A DNA stretch of 64,000 nt from Comamonas sp. KCTC 72670 (GTDB lineage: Bacteria > Myxococcota > Myxococcia > Myxococcales > Myxococcaceae), in assembly GCA_014656495.1 (NCBI GenBank), contig BNCN01000005.1, positions 372,001 to 436,000 of the forward strand, given 5' to 3'. The notes beneath the pieces were generated by a model. It was not told the DNA's origin and ran no database searches. It saw only the letters and a list, made by a program, of their open reading frames with translations. Every line of letters starts with the position of its first letter. Positions within the stretch are counted from its first letter, which is position 1. The position numbers were made by a program, and so were the translations under genes. Shown in pieces: positions 43,250-51,679 of the stretch.

Positions 43250-43675
43250 TCAGTGGCTGGGGAACTGCTTGGAGAGGTAGTCGGCGAGCACGCGCGCGAC
43301 GTCGCGGCGCGCGCCCGCGCGGGTGCGGCGGAAGGACTTCTTCAGGAAGTGCGGCGGGGGCCGGATGATTTGGTCTCCCCAATGGAAGCCCTCGTGAATG
43401 GGCCCCGCGGCGGAGTGCTCGTAGCCCGCCGTCCACGTCACGGAGAGGCGCTGCATGTTGTACGCGGGCCCGCTGATGAACCCGGTGTCTGCGAGAGGCC
43501 GCTCCGTCGCGCCGTCGCGTTCGTCCTGGGGACGGCGGGGCACGAGGAAGGTGGACAAGTCCAGCGTCCGGCGCACCGCATCCCGCAGTGGGACGTCGAG
43601 CGCGCGCAGCACCTTCTGCGGCTGCTGGCGCAGGCGCACGAGGGCAGGGGCTTTGAAGGACACCGTGACGGCCAT
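43250..43675 (-). CDS. Minor tail / head-tail completion protein (HK97 gp10-like)
   Basis: 141 residues. The pattern TGFISGPAYNMQRLSVTWTA, a central histidine-rich GFHWGDQII and C-terminal RRDVARVLADYLSKQF are consistent with the HK97 gp10 family, which helps complete the head-tail interface. Its start is preceded seven bases upstream by CCCCTTCT, the recurrent late-gene element. The order (connector, stopper, terminator, gp10-like, tube) differs only in detail from the usual siphovirus order. Confidence 0.6.
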   Translation of the reverse strand: MAVTVSFKAPALVRLRQQPQKVLRALDVPLRDAVRRTLDLSTFLVPRRPQDERDGATERPLADTGFISGPAYNMQRLSVTWTAGYEHSAAGPIHEGFHWGDQIIRPPPHFLKKSFRRTRAGARRDVARVLADYLSKQFPSH

Positions 43676-43682
43676 GCCCCTG

Positions 43683-43690
43683 AGAAGGGG
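43683..43690 (-). promoter_or_regulatory. Late-gene octamer CCCCTTCT before gp10-like gene
   Basis: It ends seven bases before the ATG at 43675 (context GCGCCCCTTCTCAGGGGC-ATG). CCCC and GGGG form a four-pair hairpin with loop TTCTCA. Confidence 0.75.
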
Positions 43691-43696
43691 CGCCGC

Positions 43697-44101
43697 CTAC
43701 GCGGAGTACCGAGCCGTGAGGTTGAAAACGAAGCGGGGCAGGTCGCCCGAGTCCGGGCCCATGAAAACGGGCCCGGCGCCCTCGCAGAGCACGTCGATGT
43801 ACCCGGGCACACGCGCCTGGTGCAGCGCTGCCCAGCATCGGGACGCCAGTTCGCGCGTGGCGGTGTAACTGCCCTTGGGCCCGCGGACGATGACCTGCAG
43901 GTCGGGCGCCATGACGCCCCGCCCGGTGCCGAGGTACAGCCCCGACTCTCCGCCGGCGTGCCGGATGCAGACGAAGCGCGGGGGCGCGCTGACGGGGAAC
44001 GTGCCGGGGTAGAGCGTCGGTGGGTTGGTGCTGGTGGACAGCTCCAGCCCAGCGGACTCGAGGAACGCGGCCAGCTCGAGTTCAACGTCCCGGGGTGTCA
44101 C
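43697..44101 (-). CDS. Tail terminator-like protein
   Basis: 134 residues, an alpha/beta protein: ELELAAFLESAGLELSTSTN, FVCIRHAGGESGLYLG, APDLQVIVRGPKGSYTATRE. It resembles minor capsid/tail-terminator proteins that cap the tail tube before it joins the head. It overlaps the upstream stopper-like gene by four bases. Confidence 0.6.
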   Translation of the reverse strand: MTPRDVELELAAFLESAGLELSTSTNPPTLYPGTFPVSAPPRFVCIRHAGGESGLYLGTGRGVMAPDLQVIVRGPKGSYTATRELASRCWAALHQARVPGYIDVLCEGAGPVFMGPDSGDLPRFVFNLTARYSA

Positions 44102-44421
44102 AGGTAGACCTCGTAGTGGTCGACGTTGCAGCCCAGGTCGAGCTGCGGCACCACGTGCAGAGGCTGCTTGCCCGCGTCCTCGTCCGCTGGGTCCACGCCT
44201 GGCGGGAACACCCTGTCGTCGGGCCGCACCTCGACGGAGCAGTACATGAGGGCCTCGGCCAAGCGCTCGTCGCCGTCGGTGGTGACGACGCGCTTCGTGG
44301 TGCCCTGGTAGCGGCAGGGGTGCGGCTCCGGCTCGGAGTACTCGTGGTCACCCCGGGCCGTGGTTCGCACCAGCCGGGCCAGGTGGAACACGTGGCGGAA
44401 GGTATGGCCCATGAGCGCCAT
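44098..44421 (-). CDS. Head closure (stopper)-like protein
   Basis: 107 residues starting MALMGHTFRHVFHLARLVRT at an ATGA junction with the connector gene. Its size, basic-then-acidic composition and place between the connector and tail-terminator genes fit the small head-closure proteins of siphoviruses. Sequence alone is not diagnostic. Confidence 0.55.
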   Translation of the reverse strand: MALMGHTFRHVFHLARLVRTTARGDHEYSEPEPHPCRYQGTTKRVVTTDGDERLAEALMYCSVEVRPDDRVFPPGVDPADEDAGKQPLHVVPQLDLGCNVDHYEVYL

Positions 44422-45071
44422 CAGCGTCTCCTCTTGCGGTAGGGCCCCAGCAACTGGAGCGCCGTGGCGGGAAAGGCCACCCGGCCGCCGTCCGGGCCCG
44501 CGAAGTACGACATGCTGGTGCCGCCGATGGACTCGGAAGCTACGTCCCCGGGCTTGCCGTCGCGGGAGAGCGCCGCGGTGCAGGCCTCGACGGCGGCGAG
44601 CTGGATGGAGGCCGGCAGGTCCACCACCAGCGTCTCGTCCAGCGCGGCCTGGCCCGGCGTCACCCAGCCCGCGTCGTACGTCACCCGCACCTCGCCTGTG
44701 TCCTGAGCCTCCATCGGCGTGGACGACACGCCCGGGGACCAGGTGCCGGTGAAGGGCCAGCGGTGCCGACGCGCCACCAGGCGCCCCATCAGGGACGACT
44801 CGAGCGCGTAGGCGTCGGGCTCCAACTCGACGCCCCGCACCTCGACGCGCACCACCTGGCGCACGGCGCCGCCGCTCAGCCAGAGGTGCGGCGCGCCCGT
44901 GCCCGCCACCGTCTCCACCACCCCCTGCCGCCGGAGCAGGGGGTATCCCACGTAGGCCGCGAGGGACTCGGAGATGGCGGTGATGAAGAGCCCGAGCCGC
45001 ACCGGCTCGACCGCGGTGCGCGCGTTGGCCGGGAGCTGCGCAGGCGTCAGGAGGTCTTGAGGCGCGGGCAC
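44421..45071 (-). CDS. Head-tail connector protein
   Basis: 216 residues. The helical N-terminus (RLGLFITAISESLAAYVGYP) plus a later helix pair (AVEACTAALSRDGKPGDVAS) around a beta region is the common layout of gp6/gp15-type adaptor proteins that dock on the portal. It starts 11 bases after the decoration-like gene and ends in the start of the stopper-like gene. Confidence 0.65.
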   Translation of the reverse strand: MPAPQDLLTPAQLPANARTAVEPVRLGLFITAISESLAAYVGYPLLRRQGVVETVAGTGAPHLWLSGGAVRQVVRVEVRGVELEPDAYALESSLMGRLVARRHRWPFTGTWSPGVSSTPMEAQDTGEVRVTYDAGWVTPGQAALDETLVVDLPASIQLAAVEACTAALSRDGKPGDVASESIGGTSMSYFAGPDGGRVAFPATALQLLGPYRKRRR

Positions 45072-45082
45072 GGGCGCTCACC

Positions 45083-45532
45083 TCACAGGGGCAGGCGCTG
45101 GCCGCCGCCGAGCACCAGCGTCGCGCCGGCGATGACGTCCGGGCTGGTGCCGCCCGTGAAGGCCACCGTCTCCACGACGCGCAGGAAGCGGTGCGTCCGC
45201 GTGATGTACTGGAGGGTGAAGTCCAACTCGACGCACCGGTTCGCCGCGGTGACGGCCGCAGGGGTCCCCGCGGTGGTGAACTGGTTTCCGTCGAGGTCGG
45301 TCAGCGACACCCAGCCATCCGTCCCGTCCTCGGACGTCTGGAGGGCATAGGTGATGGACGTCTCGGTGGGTCCTCCTCCGATGGGGCCCACGTTCGCCAC
45401 CACCGTGCCGGAGCCGTAGTCGGTGATGTCGACGGCGACGCCGTTGCGGGTGCCGGCGGACTGGATGTTGGGGGGCAGGGCCTGGGTGTCCGCCTTGTAG
45501 CGGTAGCCGATATCGGTTCTGTCGGGGTGCAT
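45083..45532 (-). CDS. Capsid decoration-like or head-associated protein
   Basis: 149 residues, beta-rich: MHPDRTDIGYRYKADTQALP, ITDYGSGTVVANVGPIGGG, DGWVSLTDLDGNQFTTAGTP. The ATG at 45532 (preceded by GGAG) is preferred over an upstream ATG. Placement just after the major capsid gene and the small soluble beta fold suggest a head decoration or accessory protein. The family is not recognised with certainty. Confidence 0.55.
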   Translation of the reverse strand: MHPDRTDIGYRYKADTQALPPNIQSAGTRNGVAVDITDYGSGTVVANVGPIGGGPTETSITYALQTSEDGTDGWVSLTDLDGNQFTTAGTPAAVTAANRCVELDFTLQYITRTHRFLRVVETVAFTGGTSPDVIAGATLVLGGGQRLPL

Positions 45533-45610
45533 AGGTGCTCCGGTGAAGAGAGAGGGAAGGGGAGGGCGCGCACCGGCGGGAACGATGCCGGCACGCATCC
45601 AGAGCGCGCG

Positions 45611-46825
45611 TCAGTAGGTCATCCCGGTCCGCTCGGCGAACGCCTTCTTGTAGCGGAGGAGGAAGTCCACGAGGGTGATGCCGCGCATGGTGATCATGTC
45701 CGCCGAGAAGTCGGTGCCGTTCTCGCCCATGGCCACCTCGAGCGGCGTGGCAATGCCCAGGATGAGCTGCGCCGCGAGCCCGAAGCCGAGGACGTCATCG
45801 CCGGCGAGCGTCTCCGAGTAGAAGTAGGGGCGCCCGTTGATGGTCGGCGTCTCCGAGTCGCGCAGCTCAGGGAAGACCCAGCCCGCGTTGTCGCGCGTCT
45901 GCTTGAGGGCGTGGAAGGTCTCCGTGTCCGAGTAGTAGAAGCCGCGATTGGCCCGCACGCCGCCGGGGATGTTGGCCTTGGAGACGTCAGCCAGCAGGCC
46001 GTCCGTGTCGGCAATCTTGTTGGTCGTCGTGCCGCCCGCCGTAGGCTTGCGCTGGTCCTGGTCCATCTGGCCACGCACACCCTTGGGCTTGGCGACGCCG
46101 TCCCCCTTGAGCCCGACGGTGTCAATCTCCAGGGCGATGGCGGCGGCCATGTCCTCGCCGACGACGGCGGCGGAGTCGATGGTGCCCAGTCGGAGCAGGT
46201 CGTTGGACAGCCGGCCGGTCGCCGACAGCTTGTGGGCCTGAAGGACGAGGCGCCCACCCTTCATGGTGCTCACCGGCGGCCCGTCACCCTCGCCGACCCA
46301 GTGCACCTTCACGCCCTCGTCGATGGTGCCCATCGTCAACTGGGCGCCGTAGTCCGAGACGGTCCGGATGCCCGCGGCCATGAGGATGCTGTTGGGGCGG
46401 CAGAGCTCGACCAACTCCGAGGACACCGTCTCCCGCGCGAACGCGCCGAACTGGTCGAAGATGGAGACGAACTGACCAGCGGCCTTCGTCCGCTCCAGGA
46501 ACGCCCCCAGGTTCTTGTACTTCTCCTCCTTCGCGAGGCCGAAGTTACCGGCCATGCCGAGGTATGCGGACTTGAGCCGGAGGCCCAGGGCCGCATACAG
46601 CCGCTTCTGACGGGTGTCCTGCGAGAGGTCGAGCTGCAGGTCCTTGCCGGTGATGGGCGCATGCGCGGCGGCCGGGGCGGGGCGGCTGGCGATGGCGGCC
46701 TCGACGGCGATGGTTGCGGCCTTGTTGATGGCCGTCTCCATCACCTGCGGCAGTGCCGCCGGGGCGGCGGGGCGCGGCGAGGTGGTGCTCTTGTTCTTCG
46801 TGCTGCTCTTGCCTTTGGTCTTCAT
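45611..46825 (-). CDS. Major capsid protein, HK97 fold
   Basis: 404 residues. The ATG at 46825 (MKTKGKSSTKNKSTT) is preceded by GGAGA. A Lys/Ser/Thr/Pro/Ala-rich N-terminal arm (about 1-70) leads into the HK97-type core: VELCRPNSILMAAGIRTVSD, VHWVGEGDGPPVS, LSATGRLSNDLLRL, VGLKGDGVAKPKGVRG and finally TMRGITLVDFLLRYKKAFAE. The next upstream gene encodes the prohead protease, which would cleave the N-terminal arm. It assembles the icosahedral shell. Confidence 0.88.
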   Translation of the reverse strand: MKTKGKSSTKNKSTTSPRPAAPAALPQVMETAINKAATIAVEAAIASRPAPAAAHAPITGKDLQLDLSQDTRQKRLYAALGLRLKSAYLGMAGNFGLAKEEKYKNLGAFLERTKAAGQFVSIFDQFGAFARETVSSELVELCRPNSILMAAGIRTVSDYGAQLTMGTIDEGVKVHWVGEGDGPPVSTMKGGRLVLQAHKLSATGRLSNDLLRLGTIDSAAVVGEDMAAAIALEIDTVGLKGDGVAKPKGVRGQMDQDQRKPTAGGTTTNKIADTDGLLADVSKANIPGGVRANRGFYYSDTETFHALKQTRDNAGWVFPELRDSETPTINGRPYFYSETLAGDDVLGFGLAAQLILGIATPLEVAMGENGTDFSADMITMRGITLVDFLLRYKKAFAERTGMTY

Positions 46826-46864
46826 GAGGTCTCCAGCGGTCGGTATCGGGCCGTGCGATTGGTG

Positions 46865-46872
46865 AGAAGGGG
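46865..46872 (-). promoter_or_regulatory. Late-gene octamer CCCCTTCT upstream of major capsid gene
   Basis: The element lies in the gap between the protease and capsid genes, 39 bases before the capsid ATG, so its spacing differs from most copies. Context CCGCCACCCCTTCTCACC resembles the portal copy. Confidence 0.7.
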
Positions 46873-46878
46873 TGGCGG

Positions 46879-47829
46879 CTACGCGGGGCACAGCAGCGCC
46901 ACCATTCGGCGCAGGTCGCCGTGGCTCAGCGCCTTCGCCTGGGCGGGGGTGAACCCGCCGCGCTTCACGAGCCGGACGCGCAACACCTTCGCCTCAAGCT
47001 GAGACAGGGGCTCGTCGTCCTCGTCGTCGAGGTCCGCCTTCTCCGGGTCGTCGTCGTCGTCGTCCTCGTCGTCGGGGTCGGCCTTCTCCGGGTCGTCGTC
47101 GTCCTCGTCGTCGGGGTCGGCCTTCTCCGGGTCGTCGTCGTCCTCGTCGTCGGGGTCGGCCTTCTCCGGGTCGTCGTCCTCGTCGTCGGGGTCGGCCTTC
47201 TCCGGGTCGTCGTCGTCCTCGTCGTCGGGGTCCGCCTTCTCCGGGTCGTCGAGGCTGGCTTCCTCCTCGTCCTCGCCCAGCGCCTTGAGGAGCCTCTTCA
47301 ACTGGGCCTGGAGGTGCTCCATCCGGCGTGCCATCTGCTTGAGCAGTCCGCCCTCGGCCCCGTCAGGCGTGCTCGGGCTCCCTCCTGACTTGGCGGACCG
47401 GAGGCGCACGGCGTCCGGGTTCGCGCCGATGTTGACGATGCTCACCTCAAGCACCTCGACCAGCGGGTAGTCGAACCCACCCTCCGCGTTGGGAATCGGC
47501 TCCTGGAGCGGGTTGAAGCGGATGGAGCACTGGTCCAGGGTGCCCGCCTTGACCTTGGCGGCGACCGTCCTCGACTTCTCACAGGCCCCGTCAAAGGCGG
47601 GCGTCATCAGCCACTGGTCGCCTTCGCGATAGCAGCGAGCAACACCGATGGCCGGATTCCAGTCGTCGTGGTTCCAGAGGACGGGGGACCGGAACTCCTC
47701 CCCGGCGGCCTTGATGGCGAGCACCCTGTCCCGGTGTCGGTCCAGGCTGGTGGAGGTGATGCGGAAGACCGGGGGCGCATCCGCACCCGCGGCTGGCTCC
47801 AACGACATCAGCTTGAGGAAGGGTTTCAT
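46879..47829 (-). CDS. Prohead protease with acidic repeat tail
   Basis: 316 residues. The first 160 form an HK97-type prohead protease: a conserved histidine in VLWNHDDWNPAIGVA, the nucleophile serine in LDQCSIRFNP and the strand VLEVSIVNIGANPDAVRL. The protease matures the capsid and then leaves or digests itself. The second part has a helical segment (LLKQMARRMEHLQAQLKRLL), then about six tandem copies of DPEKADPDDEDDD, and a helical C-terminus. The fusion suggests that the tail doubles as scaffold. Its start is preceded eight bases upstream by CCCCTTCT. Confidence 0.82.
   Translation of the reverse strand: MKPFLKLMSLEPAAGADAPPVFRITSTSLDRHRDRVLAIKAAGEEFRSPVLWNHDDWNPAIGVARCYREGDQWLMTPAFDGACEKSRTVAAKVKAGTLDQCSIRFNPLQEPIPNAEGGFDYPLVEVLEVSIVNIGANPDAVRLRSAKSGGSPSTPDGAEGGLLKQMARRMEHLQAQLKRLLKALGEDEEEASLDDPEKADPDDEDDDDPEKADPDDEDDDPEKADPDDEDDDDPEKADPDDEDDDDPEKADPDDEDDDDDDPEKADLDDEDDEPLSQLEAKVLRVRLVKRGGFTPAQAKALSHGDLRRMVALLCPA
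47010..47255 (-). repeat. Minisatellite encoding acidic repeats
   Basis: About six tandem units near 39-45 bp, each encoding DPEKADPDDEDD with one to four extra Asp residues. GTC/GAC triplets vary in number between units, the pattern expected of replication slippage. All variants stay in frame. Confidence 0.85.
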
Positions 47830-47837
47830 GCCCAGGA

Positions 47838-47845
47838 AGAAGGGG
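47838..47845 (-). promoter_or_regulatory. Late-gene octamer CCCCTTCT before prohead protease gene
   Basis: It ends eight bases before the ATG (context CCGCCCCTTCTTCCTGGGC-ATG). GCCC and GGGC can pair to form a small hairpin over the ribosome-binding position. Confidence 0.75.
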
Positions 47846-47850
47846 CGGTG

Positions 47851-49206
47851 CTACACGCGGCCCTCCTCGCCGGACCTGTCTCGTGGGGGCTTCGGCGTGG
47901 CGTTCGCCGACGCGCTCTCGGTGTTGTTGCCGCCGGCGCCTTGGCCCGGCATCGGCGCCGGCCGCTGGCCGGCCAACTCGGGCAGCGGCTCGTAGCCTGC
48001 GAAGGCCCGCACCTCGTTGAACTCGAAGGCCTCGGCGATGGGCGTCGTCATGGCGCGGAAGATGCGCTCGAACTCCTGCGGGCGCGGGTCCTCGTAGTCG
48101 AGGATGACGTCGCGGTCGATGAGCGGCACCAGGCAGTGCTGGAACCACGCCAGGAGGAACTCCAGGCGCGGGGCCACTGCGTACTCGGCTAGGTGGTACT
48201 TGGCCGCCTCGGAGGTGCTGCGGTTGGAACTGCTGGTGTCGCCCACCAACTCCGGCGGCACGTTGAACACCTGCCGCACGTAGGCGCGCATGGACTTGGC
48301 GAGCTCGTCGGCCTGCAGCTCGCGGTAGTTGATGGCCACCTGGGCGATGGTGACGCCCGCCGGCGCGAACCACAGCTTGCCCGCGCTCGCCGGGCCGTTG
48401 AACTCGGCCTTGTACCGCTTCTCCAGGTCCTCGGCGGCCTCCTCGCCCTCGAAGTCCTCCCGCTTGGAGTCGACGCCGACGATGGCGGTGGGCATCCCCC
48501 CGCGCTCGAAGGTGGACTTCGTGGCCTGGTCGATGGCCTCCATCGTGTCGAGCTGGTCGCCCAGGGCGATGCCGCGCCCTGCACCGCGACCGAGAGGGTT
48601 CTCCGGGTCCAGGTGCTTGAGCCACAGCATGGACTCAGCGGGCACCATCCCGTGGAACTGGTTGAAGTTGGCGACGAAGTAGGGGACGCCGTGCTGGGGC
48701 GTCTGGTGGATGGAGTGGGGCGGCACGACCTCCCAGCCCACGGGGCGGCCGTCCTCGCCCAGGCGAAGCCACAGGAACGTCTCCCCGGCCAGGTCCAGGT
48801 GGATCTGCATCAGCTTGCGCACCTCCCGACCAGGGAACTGGGGGTGGGGTGACTCCAGGACTCGGAGCACCTCGTGCTGCGGGAGTTCGACCAGTTCCCC
48901 AGACCTGGTGGCCTCCTTCAGCGCCTTGCGGCGCTCGCGCCGGTTGAGCGACTTCCATCGCGGGTCGTCCCAGCGCTTCCCTCCCTTCGAGGGCACGCGC
49001 TTGTATGCCTTCCACTGGGGCGTCGCTACGGCGTCAGCGACGGTGTCCACCACCGCGCGGAGCCAGCCGTTCTCCCGGTAGGCGACGAGCACCTCACGGG
49101 TGCCGCGCCGAGGGCTGAACGAGAAGACGGGGATGGCATGGACGAGGGGCCCTCGGGTGGGAAGCAGCCCCAGGGCTTTCATCGCGCGACGGAGGATAGA
49201 GGCCAT
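47851..49206 (-). CDS. Portal protein
   Basis: About 451 residues of an HK97/lambda-type portal, the dodecameric channel through which DNA enters. Features include TVADAVATPQWKAYKRVPS near the N-terminus, HLDLAGETFLWLRLGEDGRP, VPPHSIHQTPQHGVPYF, WLKHLDPENPLGRGAGRGIA and VFNVPPELVGDTSSSNRS. The C-terminal 35 residues are disordered (PAPMPGQGAGGNN). The ATG at 49206 is chosen over one at 49236 because CCCCTTCT sits exactly eight bases upstream, as at other late genes. It is separated from terL by a cargo gene of opposite direction. Confidence 0.88.
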   Translation of the reverse strand: MASILRRAMKALGLLPTRGPLVHAIPVFSFSPRRGTREVLVAYRENGWLRAVVDTVADAVATPQWKAYKRVPSKGGKRWDDPRWKSLNRRERRKALKEATRSGELVELPQHEVLRVLESPHPQFPGREVRKLMQIHLDLAGETFLWLRLGEDGRPVGWEVVPPHSIHQTPQHGVPYFVANFNQFHGMVPAESMLWLKHLDPENPLGRGAGRGIALGDQLDTMEAIDQATKSTFERGGMPTAIVGVDSKREDFEGEEAAEDLEKRYKAEFNGPASAGKLWFAPAGVTIAQVAINYRELQADELAKSMRAYVRQVFNVPPELVGDTSSSNRSTSEAAKYHLAEYAVAPRLEFLLAWFQHCLVPLIDRDVILDYEDPRPQEFERIFRAMTTPIAEAFEFNEVRAFAGYEPLPELAGQRPAPMPGQGAGGNNTESASANATPKPPRDRSGEEGRV

Positions 49207-49214
49207 GCTCGTGG

Positions 49215-49222
49215 AGAAGGGG
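49215..49222 (-). promoter_or_regulatory. Late-gene octamer CCCCTTCT before portal gene
   Basis: It ends eight bases before the proposed ATG (context CCACCCCTTCTCCACGAGC-ATG). No conventional Shine-Dalgarno is present, so the element helps define the start. Confidence 0.75.
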
Positions 49223-49476
49223 TGGCACGCCTGCATTCAGCAAAAGCCGGCCCCTTCCTGGAACTCGATTGCCTGTCTCGAAGCAGTCTCCGGCAATAGG
49301 TGCAACTTCGTTCAGTTTATTGAAGACAGGCCCCCCGCTAGTCTAGCCATCGCATCAGTGCAAATAGCGATTTCTCCCTGCGATGCCTGATGCCATCACC
49401 CAAGATCAGCCTCTGTTGCGGGTGATGTCGGTGGATGGAGTAGGAGTGAACGTCTTGCTTTCCGTTGAGGGATGCC

Positions 49477-50097
49477 ATGAAAATCGTCGACGCCGATATC
49501 ACTAGGGATGCAACAGGACCGGTGCTCAAAATTACGGCATATTCGCCGACGCTGGGGTGGAAGAATGTGGCGTTGGAGAAGGCCGAGTTCTTCGGTGAAC
49601 CCGTGGATGGCATTCAGGAGTTTGTGCTATTCGGGACTGCTCCTGCGGGTCCGGCGCCTACCTCGATTCAGATGTACTCTCTGTCCGTGCCAATGCCGAC
49701 TGCCGAATGGGTGAAGGGGGCACGCATTAGGAATGAAAGAGCCGAGTCGCTTCTCGTCCTAAGAACCTTGGTCAAGGATCAGGGCCCGATCGGGGATGAC
49801 TGGGTTGCAATTGAGAGCGCAGGTCTGCGAGGCGACAAACTGATCGTCGACGTAAGATACGGCGGCGGGTGCCGCCATCATTCCTTTCAACTGTCATGGG
49901 ACGGCGCGGTGATCAAGGCGGACCCACCACAGGTGGTGCTGTCGCTCAGCCACAACAGCCATGGGGATACCTGCAAGGCACTGCGGCCTGAGCAACTCCA
50001 GTTCGACCTCTCATTGGTTCTCGAGCGCCCGACCGATTTTGTTTTGAGGGTGAATTCGGGACTCAGCGAAGCGATTGCCTACACGCCAGAGCAATGA
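49477..50097 (+). CDS. Hypothetical cargo gene between portal and terminase genes
   Basis: 206 residues, read against the direction of the late operon. A GAGGGA ribosome site precedes the ATG (MKIVDADITRDATGPVLKIT). The C-terminal part YGGGCRHHSFQLSWDGAVIK, SLSHNSHGDTCKAL and LQFDLSLVLERP resembles a conserved hypothetical family found in many proteobacteria, with two cysteines that may bond. No signal peptide is seen. Composition is clearly more AT-rich than its neighbours, as is the 240-bp region upstream, which probably contains its own promoter. This is a classic moron arrangement. Confidence 0.7.
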   Translation: MKIVDADITRDATGPVLKITAYSPTLGWKNVALEKAEFFGEPVDGIQEFVLFGTAPAGPAPTSIQMYSLSVPMPTAEWVKGARIRNERAESLLVLRTLVKDQGPIGDDWVAIESAGLRGDKLIVDVRYGGGCRHHSFQLSWDGAVIKADPPQVVLSLSHNSHGDTCKALRPEQLQFDLSLVLERPTDFVLRVNSGLSEAIAYTPEQ

Positions 50098-50155
50098 GGA
50101 CGGGGTAATACCTGCTTGACCTGCTGTTCGGATAAAGGCCAGAGGCCAATCCGAA

Positions 50156-51679
50156 TCAAGGCTCTACGTCCTCGTCGTCCGCCGGGGTGGCGCGCTCCGT
50201 CGCTGCCGCGGCCCGTTCCACAGCTCCAGCGTTCTTCCGCTTCGGGACGACGTACTTGAAGATGGGCCACGCGAAGGCGTCGGCACGGTCGTCGCGGCCG
50301 TGCCCACCTTCCTGGCCGGTGAAGCGGGCGAGCTGCTTCTCCAGCTTGTCGTGCTTGCCCACCATGTGGACCAGCCCCGCCTCGGCCAGCGAGGACACCG
50401 GGGAGGCGCGCTCGGCCTTGGACTGCCGGGCGCGCTCCGTTTTCACTTTCACCTTGGCTACGGTGCGGATGGTCGCCTTGACCATGGACCCGCCCGTGTT
50501 CGACTCGGCGAAAATCCACGCCTTCGGCCGGCCGCGGCTGTCCTTCGCGGCGGCCGTCTCCCATGCCCGGAGCGCATCCACCGCCTTCTTGGCCCAGGCG
50601 CTGGGTTCGGGGGACTGGAGGGAGAGGTCCGCGAGCACGTAGACGTGGTCGAGCCCGTCCTTCTCGCGGCGGACGCCCACCACGACGATGCCGTGGAGGT
50701 CGCTGTTCTTCTTCTCGCCCGTGGCCGGGTCGACGGACACGACGATGTAGTCGTAGTCCTTGGGCGCGTCTTTCCGGCTGACGCGCGTCGCGTTCCAGTT
50801 GACCCGGCGGTAGAGGGCAGGGTCCATGGAGAAGGAGAGCTCGCCGAGGAACTCCCGGCGGCCCTCCGTCGTGTGCATCATCCGCCGCGCGTAGCGGACG
50901 TAGGCCGGGTCGAGGTTGTCGCAGTTCTCCAGGGTGGAGGAGCGCGCGAGCACCAGGCCCTCGCGGTCGCTGAGCATCTCCACGAAGAGCGGCGTCGGCG
51001 CCGGCGTCGTGGTGATGAACATGCGGGCGCTGAGTCCCTCGCGTCGCATGCGCGTGGTGCGCAGACGGAGGACGGCGCGGCACTCCTTGTAGACGGCGAT
51101 GGCATCGCCCTTCCACGCCACCGGCTCGTCGGCCCAGATAAACGTGTACTGGTGCCCGCGGAACTTGTCCGCGTTCTTCGCCGGCAGCCACGTGGCCTGG
51201 GCGCCGTTGGGCCACACGAGGCGGCGCTTCGCCTTCTCGTACTTCGGGTAGAACCAGGGGGCGCTCAGCGAGAGGACACCCGACGGGCCCTCCAACTGGT
51301 TCTTCACGATTTCGGAGTAGGTGGGCCCGACGATGAGGATGCGGGACTCGGGGTCGGCGCGCGCCTCCTCGATGACCGCGCTCGCACCGCCATACGTCTT
51401 GCCGGTGCCGCGTCCTCCCATGAAGAAGAACGTCCGGTAGGTGCTGGGCGGCACCTGCACCGGGCGCAGGGAGTAGATGGGCTCGTAGTAGAGGGTGACC
51501 AGCTCCTGCGCCGTCAGGCCCAGGAGGTCCGCGAATCCCTCGACGGTGCCCTTCAACTGGCGGGTGCGGAGGGCAATCCGCTGGAGCGTCGAGTGCCGGC
51601 CGTTCCGGTCGGAGGTGAGGACGGGGATGCCTTCGAGCAGCTTCTCGCCGGCCTCCAGGATGGTGGCGCTAGCTACCAT
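50156..51679 (-). CDS. terL: Terminase large subunit
   Basis: A 507-residue packaging motor. ATPase part: Walker A FFMGGRGTGKTYGGAS (near 90), Walker B YTFIWADEPVAW (near 185) and a coupling-motif region (MFITTTPAPTPLF). Nuclease part: an RNase-H-like start YIVVSVDPATGEKKNSD, a later acidic cluster AWIFAESNTGGS, and the end GRDDRADAFAWPIF, giving the metal-binding aspartates. It cuts and threads phage DNA into the prohead. Its start overlaps the terS end by 11 bases. Confidence 0.93.
   Translation of the reverse strand: MVASATILEAGEKLLEGIPVLTSDRNGRHSTLQRIALRTRQLKGTVEGFADLLGLTAQELVTLYYEPIYSLRPVQVPPSTYRTFFFMGGRGTGKTYGGASAVIEEARADPESRILIVGPTYSEIVKNQLEGPSGVLSLSAPWFYPKYEKAKRRLVWPNGAQATWLPAKNADKFRGHQYTFIWADEPVAWKGDAIAVYKECRAVLRLRTTRMRREGLSARMFITTTPAPTPLFVEMLSDREGLVLARSSTLENCDNLDPAYVRYARRMMHTTEGRREFLGELSFSMDPALYRRVNWNATRVSRKDAPKDYDYIVVSVDPATGEKKNSDLHGIVVVGVRREKDGLDHVYVLADLSLQSPEPSAWAKKAVDALRAWETAAAKDSRGRPKAWIFAESNTGGSMVKATIRTVAKVKVKTERARQSKAERASPVSSLAEAGLVHMVGKHDKLEKQLARFTGQEGGHGRDDRADAFAWPIFKYVVPKRKNAGAVERAAAATERATPADDEDVEP

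Noticed and set aside
47010-47255. GTC-rich direct repeats considered as CRISPR or iterons
   Set aside because: They are codon repeats inside the prohead protease frame and vary in triplet steps.
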